DNA of 11,227 bases, from contig CAKZZO010000085.1 of assembly GCA_937885175.1 (NCBI GenBank), positions 1 to 11,227 on the forward strand, written 5' to 3'. Under the pieces are notes generated by a model, which was not told the DNA's origin, did no database searches, and saw only the letters and a program-made list of their open reading frames with translations. The position numbers and the translations under genes are program-made. Shown here piece after piece: positions 1-7,439 of the stretch (position 1 is the stretch's first letter; each line of letters begins with the position of its first letter). This DNA comes from an uncultured Treponema sp. (GTDB lineage: Bacteria; Spirochaetota; Spirochaetia; Treponematales; Treponemataceae).

Positions 1-101
1 TTCGCCTGTGCCCTTTTTGTCTTACTTGTGAATGGATTATAATGCGTTTGCCCTGTGCAGAGTGGATGCAGTAAGCAAAAGGGATTTTTCTTAGGAATTT
101 T

Positions 102-1688
102 CTACTTTAAAAGCAACTTAGCATACACGCCGCCTGAATAGGCAAGTTGCATCACATCGCTTGCCGTCTCATACCAGGCTTTTTTTGCATAGATTTCATT
201 TGCCAGACCCAGACGCACTTTTTCTGCCAAGGGAATTTCCAGATTCAAATCAACAAAGCCAAAGACTTCCCAGCCTGCACTCTGCGATCCCTGCGTCTGA
301 CTGGGCAAATCCCGCGCCAGATAGCCATGCACATTGCATTCAGCCATCCACCCACTTTCCGAAACCCACCGCCACAAAAAGACGCTTTCACCGCCCACCA
401 TGTAACTGTAATCCCTATAGCGTGATGCCATGTCGGAGTCACGGTGAAAATGATAGTAATCCGTCGTTCCCAGCAGATTTAAGTCGCCATGGAACTGCCA
501 TTCAATCTTGCCCCTTTCATAGGAAATACGCTGCTTAATCACAAACCCCGGTGCCAGAGAAGACACATCCATATACGAATGCCAGCGAAAATCATAATCC
601 AGCCCCATGCCAATGGAAGTATCCTTGTTTTCACCCCAGTCCGGCGCGCGGGAAAAAAGCATGCCGTTGCTAAAGATAAAAACATCATACATCAGATACT
701 TTTCAATTTCCTTCAAACCGCGCCAAAAGCCAGAGCCTTTTCCTACAGCACCGCCAATGCGTAGCTCAAACTGACTGTAGGGAGAATTTGAATCGTGCCC
801 ATAGGGGTCGTTGTATTCCACATACAGTTCAGGAGAAAAATACACGGGAAATCGCTCTGACCTGTCGCCCGCACCACCACGAGACCAAGCCCAGGTATGC
901 ATTGTACCAACCGTTGTCCGTAACGAAAAAGCATGGATATTTCCCACCGTTCCGCGAGGTGCCTGCCGAGTCCACAGACGTTCAGGATTCAATGCCCAGC
1001 CCAAAAAGCCATGAATCTGCTCTGCCTCCAGTGAAAGCCTGTAGAGCATCTCTCCCACGGCAAAACCGCCCACCAGCGTGTAGACCAAATCATTGTAAGC
1101 GGGAGCCGTTGTCTCACAAAACCATTCCCACATGGCATCACTTGCCGCCGTCAGAACCAAAGACTCCACACGATTCAAATTTGCGCTCCGTCCCGCCATG
1201 TAGGCAAGGGCACCCTGATAGGGATGCAGCACAAAATTCGTCCAGTACCAGTCCGTATCCCACTCAGGCGCACGCTTGTAAAAAGTCTTCACCTGTTCCC
1301 ATGTCACTTGAGCCCATGAAGCCTGCAAAACAAACCTGTCCCAGCCGTAAATGATTAGTTGTGTTGCCAGTGCCCCGGTAATGGCCGCCAGATAGTTTTT
1401 TTTCCCGTCATTTTCCTCATGCACAGGCCTTCCGTAACCGTCATAAAAAGAGGAAATTTTCTTTGCATCAAAAGTAATTTCCTGAGCAGGAGTCTGAGAT
1501 TCTTCTTTTGTTTCTGTATTTTGGGCGACAATGTTTTCCGAACCAAGCCAAATAAAAAGGATAAAAGATGCTGCGATTTTTTTGGCTACCCGGCTTTCCG
1601 CGGCTCGCCTCCCCCGGCTCGTCCCTTGCGGGATTGCGGCTTTTGCAAAACCGCAACCGCTCCAATCCGGCGCAAGACTAGTCAGCAT
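102..1688 (-). CDS. DUF3943 domain envelope protein
   Basis: This is a 528-codon frame whose middle matches the DUF3943 family: an HPYQG motif, then AYMAGRSANLN, a tryptophan-rich segment ending in WEWF, and a PAYNDLVYTLVGG stretch at roughly residues 150-220. The rest is rich in aromatic and alternating residues and ends in a short hydrophobic tail, which suggests a periplasmic or outer-membrane protein with beta-structure. The biochemical role is unknown to me. A secretion signal (KKIAASFILFIWLG, then a likely cleavage near IVAQ) lies at residues 36-56, not at the start. The only ATG upstream of it is at 1688, with AGGCG a few bases before it, and it overlaps the stop of the fabF remnant in ATGCTGACTAG. 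The first ~35 residues come from a GC-rich palindromic element and look non-native, because no ATG, GTG or TTG lies directly before the signal peptide. The family call is firm; the start is not. Confidence 0.8.
   Translation of the reverse strand: MLTSLAPDWSGCGFAKAAIPQGTSRGRRAAESRVAKKIAASFILFIWLGSENIVAQNTETKEESQTPAQEITFDAKKISSFYDGYGRPVHEENDGKKNYLAAITGALATQLIIYGWDRFVLQASWAQVTWEQVKTFYKRAPEWDTDWYWTNFVLHPYQGALAYMAGRSANLNRVESLVLTAASDAMWEWFCETTAPAYNDLVYTLVGGFAVGEMLYRLSLEAEQIHGFLGWALNPERLWTRQAPRGTVGNIHAFSLRTTVGTMHTWAWSRGGAGDRSERFPVYFSPELYVEYNDPYGHDSNSPYSQFELRIGGAVGKGSGFWRGLKEIEKYLMYDVFIFSNGMLFSRAPDWGENKDTSIGMGLDYDFRWHSYMDVSSLAPGFVIKQRISYERGKIEWQFHGDLNLLGTTDYYHFHRDSDMASRYRDYSYMVGGESVFLWRWVSESGWMAECNVHGYLARDLPSQTQGSQSAGWEVFGFVDLNLEIPLAEKVRLGLANEIYAKKAWYETASDVMQLAYSGGVYAKLLLK
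1587..1677. repeat. GC-rich palindromic intergenic element
   Basis: Between the fabF stop and the DUF3943 signal peptide lies about 90 bp of GC-rich DNA unlike the flanking coding sequence. It contains a near-perfect palindrome at 1634-1656 (TTGCGG, C, TTTTGCAAAA, CCGCAA; one unpaired base). Outer arms GGATTG (1631-1636) and CAATCC (1663-1668) enclose it, and CGAGCCG occurs twice on the minus strand further along. The composition and nested symmetry suggest a dispersed intergenic repeat that is now read through as the start of the DUF3943 frame. There is no T-tract, so it is not a standard terminator. Repeat status is inferred, because only one copy is visible here. Confidence 0.5.
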
Positions 1689-1986
1689 ATCGCCTAAAAA
1701 TCAAGGCACCGTTATGTCCGCCAAAGCCAAGAGATGCACTTGCCGCCAGCAAAAATTGAGAAAAACGTGCCATCTTGCGGACTGCACGGTGGTCAATACC
1801 GTAACGCTCCACGTCAAAATCCTTTACTTCACCAGCAATATGAACTTTAAGTGCGGAAGAATCAAAAAGCCTTATCTTTCCAATGCCGCTCTTGCCATTT
1901 TTTACCGCAGCCCATGCCTCATCAACCGTGTTTCCCACCGGAGAAACTGCCCCCATCCCCGTTACAACAACTCTACGTCGTGACAT
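1678..1986 (-). pseudogene. fabF: Internally deleted fabF remnant (beta-ketoacyl-ACP synthase II)
   Basis: Residues 1-75 match the N-terminus of beta-ketoacyl-ACP synthase II: RRVVVTGMGAVSPVGN at the start, then a segment ending in KMARFSQFLLAAS. The frame continues without a break into SLGFGGHNGALIFRRY, which is the family's extreme C-terminus. FabF proteins are about 410 residues, so roughly 310 codons are missing and the join is near 1732-1740. The lost part carries the catalytic Cys and both His residues, so the 102-residue product cannot condense malonyl-ACP. ATG at 1986 is chosen over a TTG 15 bases upstream because AGGGG sits at ideal spacing and overlaps the stop of the Hpt gene. The 5' control region is therefore intact, which suggests the whole gene once stood here in the operon. 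It could be a real in-frame deletion or an assembly collapse. Confidence 0.85.
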
Positions 1987-1993
1987 ACAACCC

Positions 1994-2335
1994 CTACGCA
2001 ATCATTTCATCCAGTTTTTTCTTTAAATCCATAATCTTCGCATACTGAGCAGCATAATCGTTATCTTCTCCGCGACGCAATGGCTCTACAATTTCTTCAA
2101 TCGCCTCAAAAAGTGGAGTAAGAGCCACATTGCCAACCACACCCTTCAGGGCATGAGCGTCCTCAAAGGCAGCCTTTATGTCCTTTGCCTCAAGATGCGC
2201 ACCCAATGAGCCAAATTTCTCATTTGCGGCAACCATCTTGATCATCTTAAAATAAAAGTCTTCCTTGTTCAGACAGCGAGCCATACCCGTTGTGTAGTCT
2301 GCACCGTATGCAATCAATGCTTCTTTTGTCAGCAT
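1994..2335 (-). CDS. Stand-alone Hpt (histidine phosphotransfer) protein
   Basis: This small 113-residue cytoplasmic protein is predicted to carry a phosphoryl group on histidine between a hybrid kinase and a response regulator. The Hpt signature AHALKGVVGNVAL is clear, with the phospho-accepting His at residue 61, followed by a long amphipathic helix rich in acidic residues as expected for the four-helix bundle. There is no kinase or receiver domain, and the length is typical of single-domain Hpt proteins. ATG at 2335 has AGGGGAAA about 8 bases upstream. It begins 13 bp after the stop of the REC-EAL gene, so the two are probably co-transcribed, and the obvious partner is that protein's receiver domain. 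The kinase that feeds it is not in the window. The partner is inferred; the domain call is firm. Confidence 0.88.
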   Translation of the reverse strand: MLTKEALIAYGADYTTGMARCLNKEDFYFKMIKMVAANEKFGSLGAHLEAKDIKAAFEDAHALKGVVGNVALTPLFEAIEEIVEPLRRGEDNDYAAQYAKIMDLKKKLDEMIA

Positions 2336-2348
2336 GTCTATCTTTCCC

Positions 2349-4097
2349 CTATTTCAATGCCTCGAATTTTGCAGCTGATTCTGGCGACTCGTTTTTTAGA
2401 GCAGTGCCCTTCTTTACCTGCTCCAAGAGTTCATCAGTGGGTGTGGGCTTTCCAAAGTAGAATCCCTGAATCTTTTCACAGCCGTACTCCTTCAAGAAGT
2501 CAAACTGTTCTTTTGTCTCAATGCCTTCCGCAAGCGTATGAATACCCAGTTCCTTTGACATCCTCAAGAGGGAACGCAAAATCGTGCCATTCTTTCCCTG
2601 AGGGTCAAACTTTCGCATAAAGCCAATGTCCAGCTTAATCAGGTCAAAGTTAGTGTCCTGCAAGACATTCAGCGAAGCATAGCCGTCACCAAAGTCATCC
2701 ATCCATACCTGATAGCCCAGCGCATGGAAGCGGTCAATTTGATTCTGCAGGAATTCTGCATTGCGGGAGAAGCCGCTTTCCGTCACTTCAATCATCAGCA
2801 TATTGTGGGGAACTTCGTAGCGGTCTGCAATTTCAGTAATCGCCATCACCATATCCCGCTGGTCAAAGTCCGTGCGGCAGAAATTCAATGAAACTGGCAC
2901 CGGTGTAAGTCCGCCAGCCTTACGCTTGTCATATTCGCGGCACACTTCTTCCACCATGTACAAGTCCATGCGGGCGCCAAGATTATAGTTTTCAATGACC
3001 GGCATAAAGATTCCGGGAGAAAGCAGACCACGCTCCGGGTCAAACCAGCGGGCAAGGGCTTCATAGTTACACACTTCGCCTGTCTCCGCACGGACAATAG
3101 GCTGATAGAAAACCTTAATCCAGTGTTCCTCCAAGGCCTGGGTAAAGAATTCAAGCACGTGCTGGCGGTCGTCATGCTCCTTCATCAGTTTCTGGTCGTA
3201 GTAGCAGATAAAGTCGTTGTGATTTCCCCGCAGGGTTGAACAGGCAAGGCGGGCATAGTCAATTGCCGTAATGATGTCAGGCTCTAAGCCATCGCCTTCT
3301 GGAAAAATACCCGCATGGAATTCCACACCGTTTCCTTTTCCCGCTGTCTTTAATTTTTTGCGCAAGTCTTCCAACTGCCACTTATGGCGGTCAATACCCG
3401 TCATCACGGCAAAGTGGTCATCAGAAATGCGGCAGACTGGCATATCACCAAAAGTTTCCTGCAAAAGTGTAGACACTCTAATCAGCAGGTTGTCGCCCTC
3501 AGGGTAGCCAAAGCGGGCGTTATAGGCCTTCATGTTCATAATGTCCAGATACATGAACACAACCGTGTCGCCTGTTTCAAACAACTGCTTTTTCTTCATG
3601 CCGCAAAGTTTCTTAAAATAAGACATATTGGGCAAATCAGTAAGCGGGTCTTTTTCAGTAGTTCTAATGATATAGGTTTCTTCTGCAATGCGGATAGTTT
3701 TGTCCACACGGGCAAGAATCATTTCCGGCATGTCAAAGGGCTTAGTGATAAAATCATTGGCTCCGCGCTCAAAAGTTTCTATTTCAGCATCCTTATGAGC
3801 CGTCAGGACAATGACTGGAATGTGGCGCAGCAAATCATCAAGGCGGATTTCCTTGAGCACCTCAAAGCCGTTCATCTTGGGCATCGAAAGATCAAGCAAA
3901 ACAGCGGAAAGTACGCTACGGTGCCGTCTGATAAACTGCATCGCTTCCAGACCATCTTCCGCAGTCTCTACCTTATAGCGTTCTTCCAGAATATTACGCA
4001 AAAGTTCACGGTTTACTTCTTCATCGTCAACCACAAGCAAAAGCGGCTTATCCTGCACGTCAAGCGGGGTAACCTCCAGATTATCTATATTTGCCAT
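2349..4097 (-). CDS. Response regulator with receiver, degenerate GGDEF and intact EAL domains
   Basis: This protein of about 582 residues is predicted to hydrolyse cyclic di-GMP under phosphorelay control. The receiver domain (about 17-135) has the acidic pair DD at 24-25, phospho-acceptor D69 in LLDLSMPKMNG, T99 and K119. The GGDEF-type domain (about 150-300) has RISDDHF where GGDEF should be, so diguanylate cyclase activity is unlikely; it may be structural or bind GTP. The EAL domain (about 315-560) keeps NYEALARW, the Asn of SLNF, the Glu of IEVTES, MDDFGDGYASL, IKLD, AEGIET and QGFYFGKP, which are the metal-binding and catalytic residues. ATG at 4097 is preferred over an upstream in-frame ATG at 4175 because AAAGGAG lies 6 bases before it and homology starts there. 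It is the first gene of the operon with the Hpt protein. There is no membrane segment, so it is cytoplasmic. Confidence 0.92.
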   Translation of the reverse strand: MANIDNLEVTPLDVQDKPLLLVVDDEEVNRELLRNILEERYKVETAEDGLEAMQFIRRHRSVLSAVLLDLSMPKMNGFEVLKEIRLDDLLRHIPVIVLTAHKDAEIETFERGANDFITKPFDMPEMILARVDKTIRIAEETYIIRTTEKDPLTDLPNMSYFKKLCGMKKKQLFETGDTVVFMYLDIMNMKAYNARFGYPEGDNLLIRVSTLLQETFGDMPVCRISDDHFAVMTGIDRHKWQLEDLRKKLKTAGKGNGVEFHAGIFPEGDGLEPDIITAIDYARLACSTLRGNHNDFICYYDQKLMKEHDDRQHVLEFFTQALEEHWIKVFYQPIVRAETGEVCNYEALARWFDPERGLLSPGIFMPVIENYNLGARMDLYMVEEVCREYDKRKAGGLTPVPVSLNFCRTDFDQRDMVMAITEIADRYEVPHNMLMIEVTESGFSRNAEFLQNQIDRFHALGYQVWMDDFGDGYASLNVLQDTNFDLIKLDIGFMRKFDPQGKNGTILRSLLRMSKELGIHTLAEGIETKEQFDFLKEYGCEKIQGFYFGKPTPTDELLEQVKKGTALKNESPESAAKFEALK

Positions 4098-4200
4098 CGT
4101 CTTCTCCTTTAAAGCCCCAGCAGTCACCACACACCAAGGATGGCGCAAACAGCGATTGCAGGCTTTAGATTGCAATCACTCGGAATAAAAACCAACTCTA

Positions 4201-4229
4201 ATTATACAGCATTTTTATAGAAAAAACCA
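4201..4229 (-). promoter_or_regulatory. Possible promoter for the REC-EAL / Hpt operon
   Basis: On the minus strand there is a perfect TATAAT (plus-strand ATTATA, 4201-4206) about 100 bases upstream of the REC-EAL start. The -35 region 17 bases further upstream (TGGTTT) is poor, so an activator or another sigma factor may help. It lies in the divergent intergenic region shared with the alcohol dehydrogenase. Confidence 0.4.
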
Positions 4230-4237
4230 CATAATAT

Positions 4238-4268
4238 TTGCATTTTCCTTGCATATTCGTGCTATACT
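4238..4268 (+). promoter_or_regulatory. Likely sigma-70 type promoter of the alcohol dehydrogenase
   Basis: TTGCAT (4238-4243) and TATACT (4263-4268) are separated by 19 bases, slightly long, and lie about 33 bases upstream of the chosen start codon. No operator symmetry is evident. Confidence 0.45.
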
Positions 4269-4300
4269 TATTAGAAAAGAAGCATACAAGGGAGTGTTTT

Positions 4301-5482
4301 ATGTGTAATTTTCAGTTTTATGCACCTACAAAAGTAATTTTTGGAAAAGATACGGAAAATCAGGTGGGAAGTCTGGTTGCAGGCTATAAATGCAGGAAAG
4401 TACTGCTGCATTACGGTTCAGGCAGCGTAAAAAAGTCTGGCCTGCTTGACCGCATCAAGGCATCGTTGGATCAGGAAAAAATTTCGTATGTAGAACTTGG
4501 CGGCGTAGTGCCCAATCCCCGACTTTCGCTTGTAAGGGAAGGCATTGCGCTCTGCAAGAAAGAAGGCGTGGACTTTCTGCTGCCCGTAGGCGGCGGCTCT
4601 GTTATTGACAGCGCAAAGGCAATCGGCTATGGCGTGGCCAACGACTTTGACGTATGGGATATTTTTGAAAAGAAAAACCAGCCAAAAGCCTGTCTTCCCA
4701 TCGGCGTGGTGCTGACCATTGCCGCCGCCGGAAGTGAAATGAGCAACAGTGCAGTCATCACCAATGAAGACGGCTGGAAAAAGCGGGGAAGCAACAGCGA
4801 CACCTGCCGCCCCAAATTTGCCATAATGAATCCGGAACTGACCATGACGCTGCCAGCCTACCAGACACGATGCGGCTGCACCGATATCCTCATGCACACC
4901 ATGGAACGCTATTTTACCAACAAGGGCGGCAACATGGAAATCACCGACAGTATTGCCGAAGCCCTCATGCGCACCGTCGTACACAATGCGCTGATTCTGG
5001 AAGAAAAACCCAATGATTACGCTGCCCGTGCAGAAATCATGTGGGCAAGCAGTCTGAGCCACAACGACCTGACTGGCTGCGGAAACGGCGGCAATGATTT
5101 TGCCACCCACCGCCTGGAGCATGAACTGGGCGGCATGTTTGACGTGGCTCACGGAGCAGGACTCGCCGCCTTGTGGGGCACGTGGGCACGCTATGTCTAC
5201 AAAGACTGTCTGCCCCGCTTTAAAAAATTCGCGCTCAACGTATGGAATCTCCCCGCCAGCGGAAGTGATGAAGAAATTGCCCTCAAAGGCATCTCTGCCA
5301 CCGAAGACTTCTTCCGACAGATTCACATGCCCGTAAACATGAAGGAACTGGGCATCAATCCCACCGATGAACAGATTGCCGAACTCGCCAAAAAATGTGC
5401 CATAACCACTGGCAACAATCTGGGAAGTGCAAAAGTACTGCATGAGGAAGACATGAAAAAGATTTACGAGGGGGCGCGCTAA
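4301..5482 (+). CDS. Iron-type (group III) alcohol/aldehyde dehydrogenase, YqhD/butanol dehydrogenase-like
   Basis: This 393-residue enzyme is predicted to reduce aldehydes to alcohols (or the reverse) with NAD(P)H, for example in fermentative redox balance or aldehyde detoxification. The N-terminal Rossmann half carries GGGSVIDSAKA (97-106), the nucleotide-binding motif of this family. The C-terminal helical half carries the metal ligands at the YqhD-like spacing: D195 and H199 in CGCTDILMHTMERYF, then H270 and H284 in the ATHRLEHELGG and DVAHGAG segments. Length is normal. The start at 4301 has AGGGAG upstream; an earlier in-frame ATG at 4238 would overlap the promoter and adds unrelated residues. 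It is transcribed alone and divergently from the c-di-GMP operon, and its stop abuts the stop of the ANTAR gene with no spacer. YqhD/BdhA enzymes usually prefer NADPH; the substrate is not readable from sequence. Confidence 0.92.
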   Translation: MCNFQFYAPTKVIFGKDTENQVGSLVAGYKCRKVLLHYGSGSVKKSGLLDRIKASLDQEKISYVELGGVVPNPRLSLVREGIALCKKEGVDFLLPVGGGSVIDSAKAIGYGVANDFDVWDIFEKKNQPKACLPIGVVLTIAAAGSEMSNSAVITNEDGWKKRGSNSDTCRPKFAIMNPELTMTLPAYQTRCGCTDILMHTMERYFTNKGGNMEITDSIAEALMRTVVHNALILEEKPNDYAARAEIMWASSLSHNDLTGCGNGGNDFATHRLEHELGGMFDVAHGAGLAALWGTWARYVYKDCLPRFKKFALNVWNLPASGSDEEIALKGISATEDFFRQIHMPVNMKELGINPTDEQIAELAKKCAITTGNNLGSAKVLHEEDMKKIYEGAR

Positions 5483-6052
5483 TCATTCCGCGTAACGGCG
5501 GATAATGCTTTCCGCCACTTCTATGCGGCTCTGCCTTGCGTCCATGGCGATTTTTTCTATGTGGCGGTGGGCCTGAGATTCGGTCATTTTGAGGTGCTCA
5601 ACTAAAAGGCATTTGGCGCGGTCAACCCTTCGGGTTTCGTCCAGTTTGTTCTGCAAGCGGCGGTTTTCTTCCTCCAGTTTGGCAAGACGCGTCCGACTGG
5701 CCACCAGCAGTTTGACCGCCTGATAAAAGGATTCCGGGCTCAATGGCTTGGGAAGGACAAAGACACCGCTGTCTTCCACGCGCAGGGCAATGTCCTCCAG
5801 TTTTTCCACCGCCACCACCAAGATGATTCCCGAAGAAGTCGTTTCCGCCGCATGCACCGCAAAATCGTCTCCCAGTTCATTGAGCAGGGGCGTGTCTATA
5901 ATCACCAGGTCAAAATCCCCATCCAATAAATAGCGGCGAGCCTCAGTACCGTCCTGACTGGTCACAATACGGTCAAAGGCATGAGACTGAAGCATGGAGG
6001 AAATGATTCCCATTGTGCTGCTTGTATTGGAAACGATAAGAACGCTGTCCAT
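5483..6052 (-). CDS. ANTAR-domain RNA-binding regulator with atypical receiver (NitR/AmiR-like)
   Basis: This 189-residue protein is predicted to act as a transcription antiterminator. Its C-terminal ANTAR domain (about 130-187; RAKCLLVEHLKMTESQAH then a three-helix pattern ending in EVAESII) binds paired RNA hairpins in family members. A coiled coil at about 118-140 (heptads around LAKLEEENRRLQNKL) would give dimerisation. The N-terminal receiver keeps D53 and K102, but the usual acidic pair is replaced by S8-N9 and the switch Thr/Ser by A81, so ordinary Mg-dependent phosphorylation is doubtful. The ATG at 6052 is chosen over TTG one codon earlier; AGGGGAC overlaps the glutamine synthetase stop. 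It lies 8 bp after glutamine synthetase in one operon, like glnA-nitR in solventogenic clostridia, where NitR is a nitrogen-responsive antiterminator. That role here is inferred from context. Confidence 0.88.
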   Translation of the reverse strand: MDSVLIVSNTSSTMGIISSMLQSHAFDRIVTSQDGTEARRYLLDGDFDLVIIDTPLLNELGDDFAVHAAETTSSGIILVVAVEKLEDIALRVEDSGVFVLPKPLSPESFYQAVKLLVASRTRLAKLEEENRRLQNKLDETRRVDRAKCLLVEHLKMTESQAHRHIEKIAMDARQSRIEVAESIIRRYAE

Positions 6053-6060
6053 CAAGTCCC

Positions 6061-7326
6061 CTAGATTTCGGCAAATTCCGCTGTGCGTGCGCTTTCTTCC
6101 GCTACCTCAAAGGCATCAATCATGCGCTGAGTAAGCATGGTCTTTACAAAATCACTGGTAACCGCAAGGTGCACCGCTTCTTTCTGCGTAAGCGGCAGGC
6201 TGTCCAAGCCTTTTGTCTCTGCGGCAGACGCATTATAAAGGTCAAGGTTTTTTGCAGGAGGCAGGGAAGACTTCTGGGCAATTCCCTCAAAGCCTGCTCC
6301 CAGCACCAGATAAATTGCCAGATACTGATTGCATGACGGATCAGGCGAACGAAGTTCCAGCCGGGCATCTTCTTCCGTAGCGGCAGGAATGCGAATCAAC
6401 TGACTGCGATTTTCCCGACTCCAGCTGATATAGCGGGGTGCCTCAAATTCGCCAAAACGCTCATAGGAATTGGGATAGGGATTCAAAAAAGCCGTAATTT
6501 CCCGCATACGAGCCATGATACCCGCCATAAACTGTCTGGCTTCCTCGCTTAATTCGCCCGCAAAGAGATTTTTTCCGTCTTTCCACAAGGAAATGCTCAG
6601 GTGCAGACCGCTTCCCGCCTCATTTGCCAAAGGCTTTGCCATAAACGAAGCAAAAAGTCCGTAGCGGTCAGCAACCGTCTTTACCACCGTCTTAAAAGTC
6701 GCAAGATTATCCGCCGCATTCACCGGGTCACTGTAGCGAAAGTCCACCTCATTTTGCCCCGGTCCCGTCTCGTGGTGACTCGCCTCAGGATGCACCCCCA
6801 TCTGCTCCAGCGTCAGACAGATTTCCCGTCGCACATTTTCACCCCGGTCGCGGGGAGCCAAATCACAGTAGCCCGCATGGTCATGGGGAGTCAGCGTCGG
6901 CTCTCCCTTGTCGTCCAATTTAAAGAGGTAGAACTCACATTCCGTACCAAGCCTGATTTCGTAGCCCTGTTCAGCCGCTTTTTTCACCAGATTTTTCAGG
7001 AGCAGGCGGGGGTCACCCTCAAAAGGCGTTCCGTCAATATAGCGTACATTGCAAAAAAACCTCACCACCCTGCCCGTCTGCGGTCGCCAAGGGAGCACAC
7101 ACAAAGTCGCAGGGTCAGGCACAATAAACAAATCGCTTTTGGTGACATTCAAAAACCCCTTTACCGCACTCGCGTCAAAACCAATGCCCGTCTCAAAAGC
7201 CCGTTCCAGTTCCGACGGCTGGATTGAAAGCGACTTTATCACCCCAAAAATGTCCGTAAAAAACAATTTGATAAACTTTACGTCATTTTCCTGAATATAA
7301 GTCAACGCTTCCTCTTTTGTGTACAT
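6061..7326 (-). CDS. glnA: Glutamine synthetase, type I (alpha-like)
   Basis: This enzyme makes glutamine from glutamate, ammonia and ATP in the cytoplasm. The N-terminal beta-grasp domain includes the active-site loop FDASAVKGF (D51). The catalytic domain shows the metal ligands E129/E131 (TECEFYLF), E186 and E193 (HHETGPGQNEVDF), H242 (GSGLHLS), the substrate arginine R307 (ENRSQLIRIP) and the RLELRSPDPSCNQYL segment. At 421 residues it is about 20 shorter than typical GSI-alpha enzymes, because the usual C-terminal tail is reduced. There is no adenylylation loop of the GSI-beta type, so control by adenylylation is unlikely. ATG at 7326 has GGAG 7 bases upstream. It is followed within 8 bp by the ANTAR gene and preceded by a highly structured leader, which fits control at the RNA level. 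Confidence 0.93.
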   Translation of the reverse strand: MYTKEEALTYIQENDVKFIKLFFTDIFGVIKSLSIQPSELERAFETGIGFDASAVKGFLNVTKSDLFIVPDPATLCVLPWRPQTGRVVRFFCNVRYIDGTPFEGDPRLLLKNLVKKAAEQGYEIRLGTECEFYLFKLDDKGEPTLTPHDHAGYCDLAPRDRGENVRREICLTLEQMGVHPEASHHETGPGQNEVDFRYSDPVNAADNLATFKTVVKTVADRYGLFASFMAKPLANEAGSGLHLSISLWKDGKNLFAGELSEEARQFMAGIMARMREITAFLNPYPNSYERFGEFEAPRYISWSRENRSQLIRIPAATEEDARLELRSPDPSCNQYLAIYLVLGAGFEGIAQKSSLPPAKNLDLYNASAAETKGLDSLPLTQKEAVHLAVTSDFVKTMLTQRMIDAFEVAEESARTAEFAEI

Positions 7327-7343
7327 CCTTTTGCTCCTTTTGC

Positions 7344-7359
7344 GGGGGAAGTCTCCCCC
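7344..7359 (-). promoter_or_regulatory. Strong hairpin just upstream of the glutamine synthetase ribosome-binding site
   Basis: On the minus strand GGGGGA and TCCCCC form a six-pair stem with a four-base loop (GACT) ending about 6 bases before GGAG. There is no following T-tract, so it is not a simple terminator. It could limit ribosome access or protect the mRNA. I looked for the two-hexaloop (A1, G4) ANTAR target in the leader and did not find a convincing one. Confidence 0.5.
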
Positions 7360-7407
7360 TCGGCTGCAATTCGTCCGTTTCGCGTCCTCATTTCCGCCTA
7401 CCCCCTC

Positions 7408-7439
7408 TGCGGGGCATCCTTTGGCTTTTCAGCCCCGCA
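7408..7439 (-). terminator. GC-rich stem-loop after the SGNH hydrolase gene
   Basis: TGCGGGGC (7408-7415) and GCCCCGCA (7432-7439) pair perfectly over 8 bp with a 16-base loop, starting 7 bases past the SGNH hydrolase stop. No T-tract follows, so termination would be weak or factor-dependent. An overlapping alternative pairing (CCCC 7402-7405 with GGGG 7411-7414) would be mutually exclusive with it. It may also be part of a dispersed intergenic repeat. Confidence 0.45.

Noticed and set aside
38..43. TATAAT on the plus strand near the window start, considered as a promoter.
   Set aside because: The best -35 candidate (TTGTCT) is only 15 bases away and there is no plus-strand gene after it within the window.
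788..1354. A 188-codon plus-strand frame inside the DUF3943 gene.
   Set aside because: It is rich in Pro, His and Arg as expected for an antisense shadow, and shows no domain or ribosome-binding site.
3384..4112. A 242-codon plus-strand frame opposite the REC-EAL gene.
   Set aside because: It is antisense to a gene with complete receiver and EAL motifs and has no recognisable domain.
4418..5443. A long open frame of 341 codons on the minus strand opposite the alcohol dehydrogenase gene.
   Set aside because: It lies entirely antisense to a gene with intact catalytic motifs, has no family resemblance, and reflects the codon pattern of the real gene.
5497..5516. Hairpin GGCGGA / TCCGCC near the convergent ends of the alcohol dehydrogenase and ANTAR genes, considered as a shared terminator.
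   Set aside because: It is only 6 bp with an 8-base loop, lies inside the ANTAR coding sequence and lacks a T-tract on either side.
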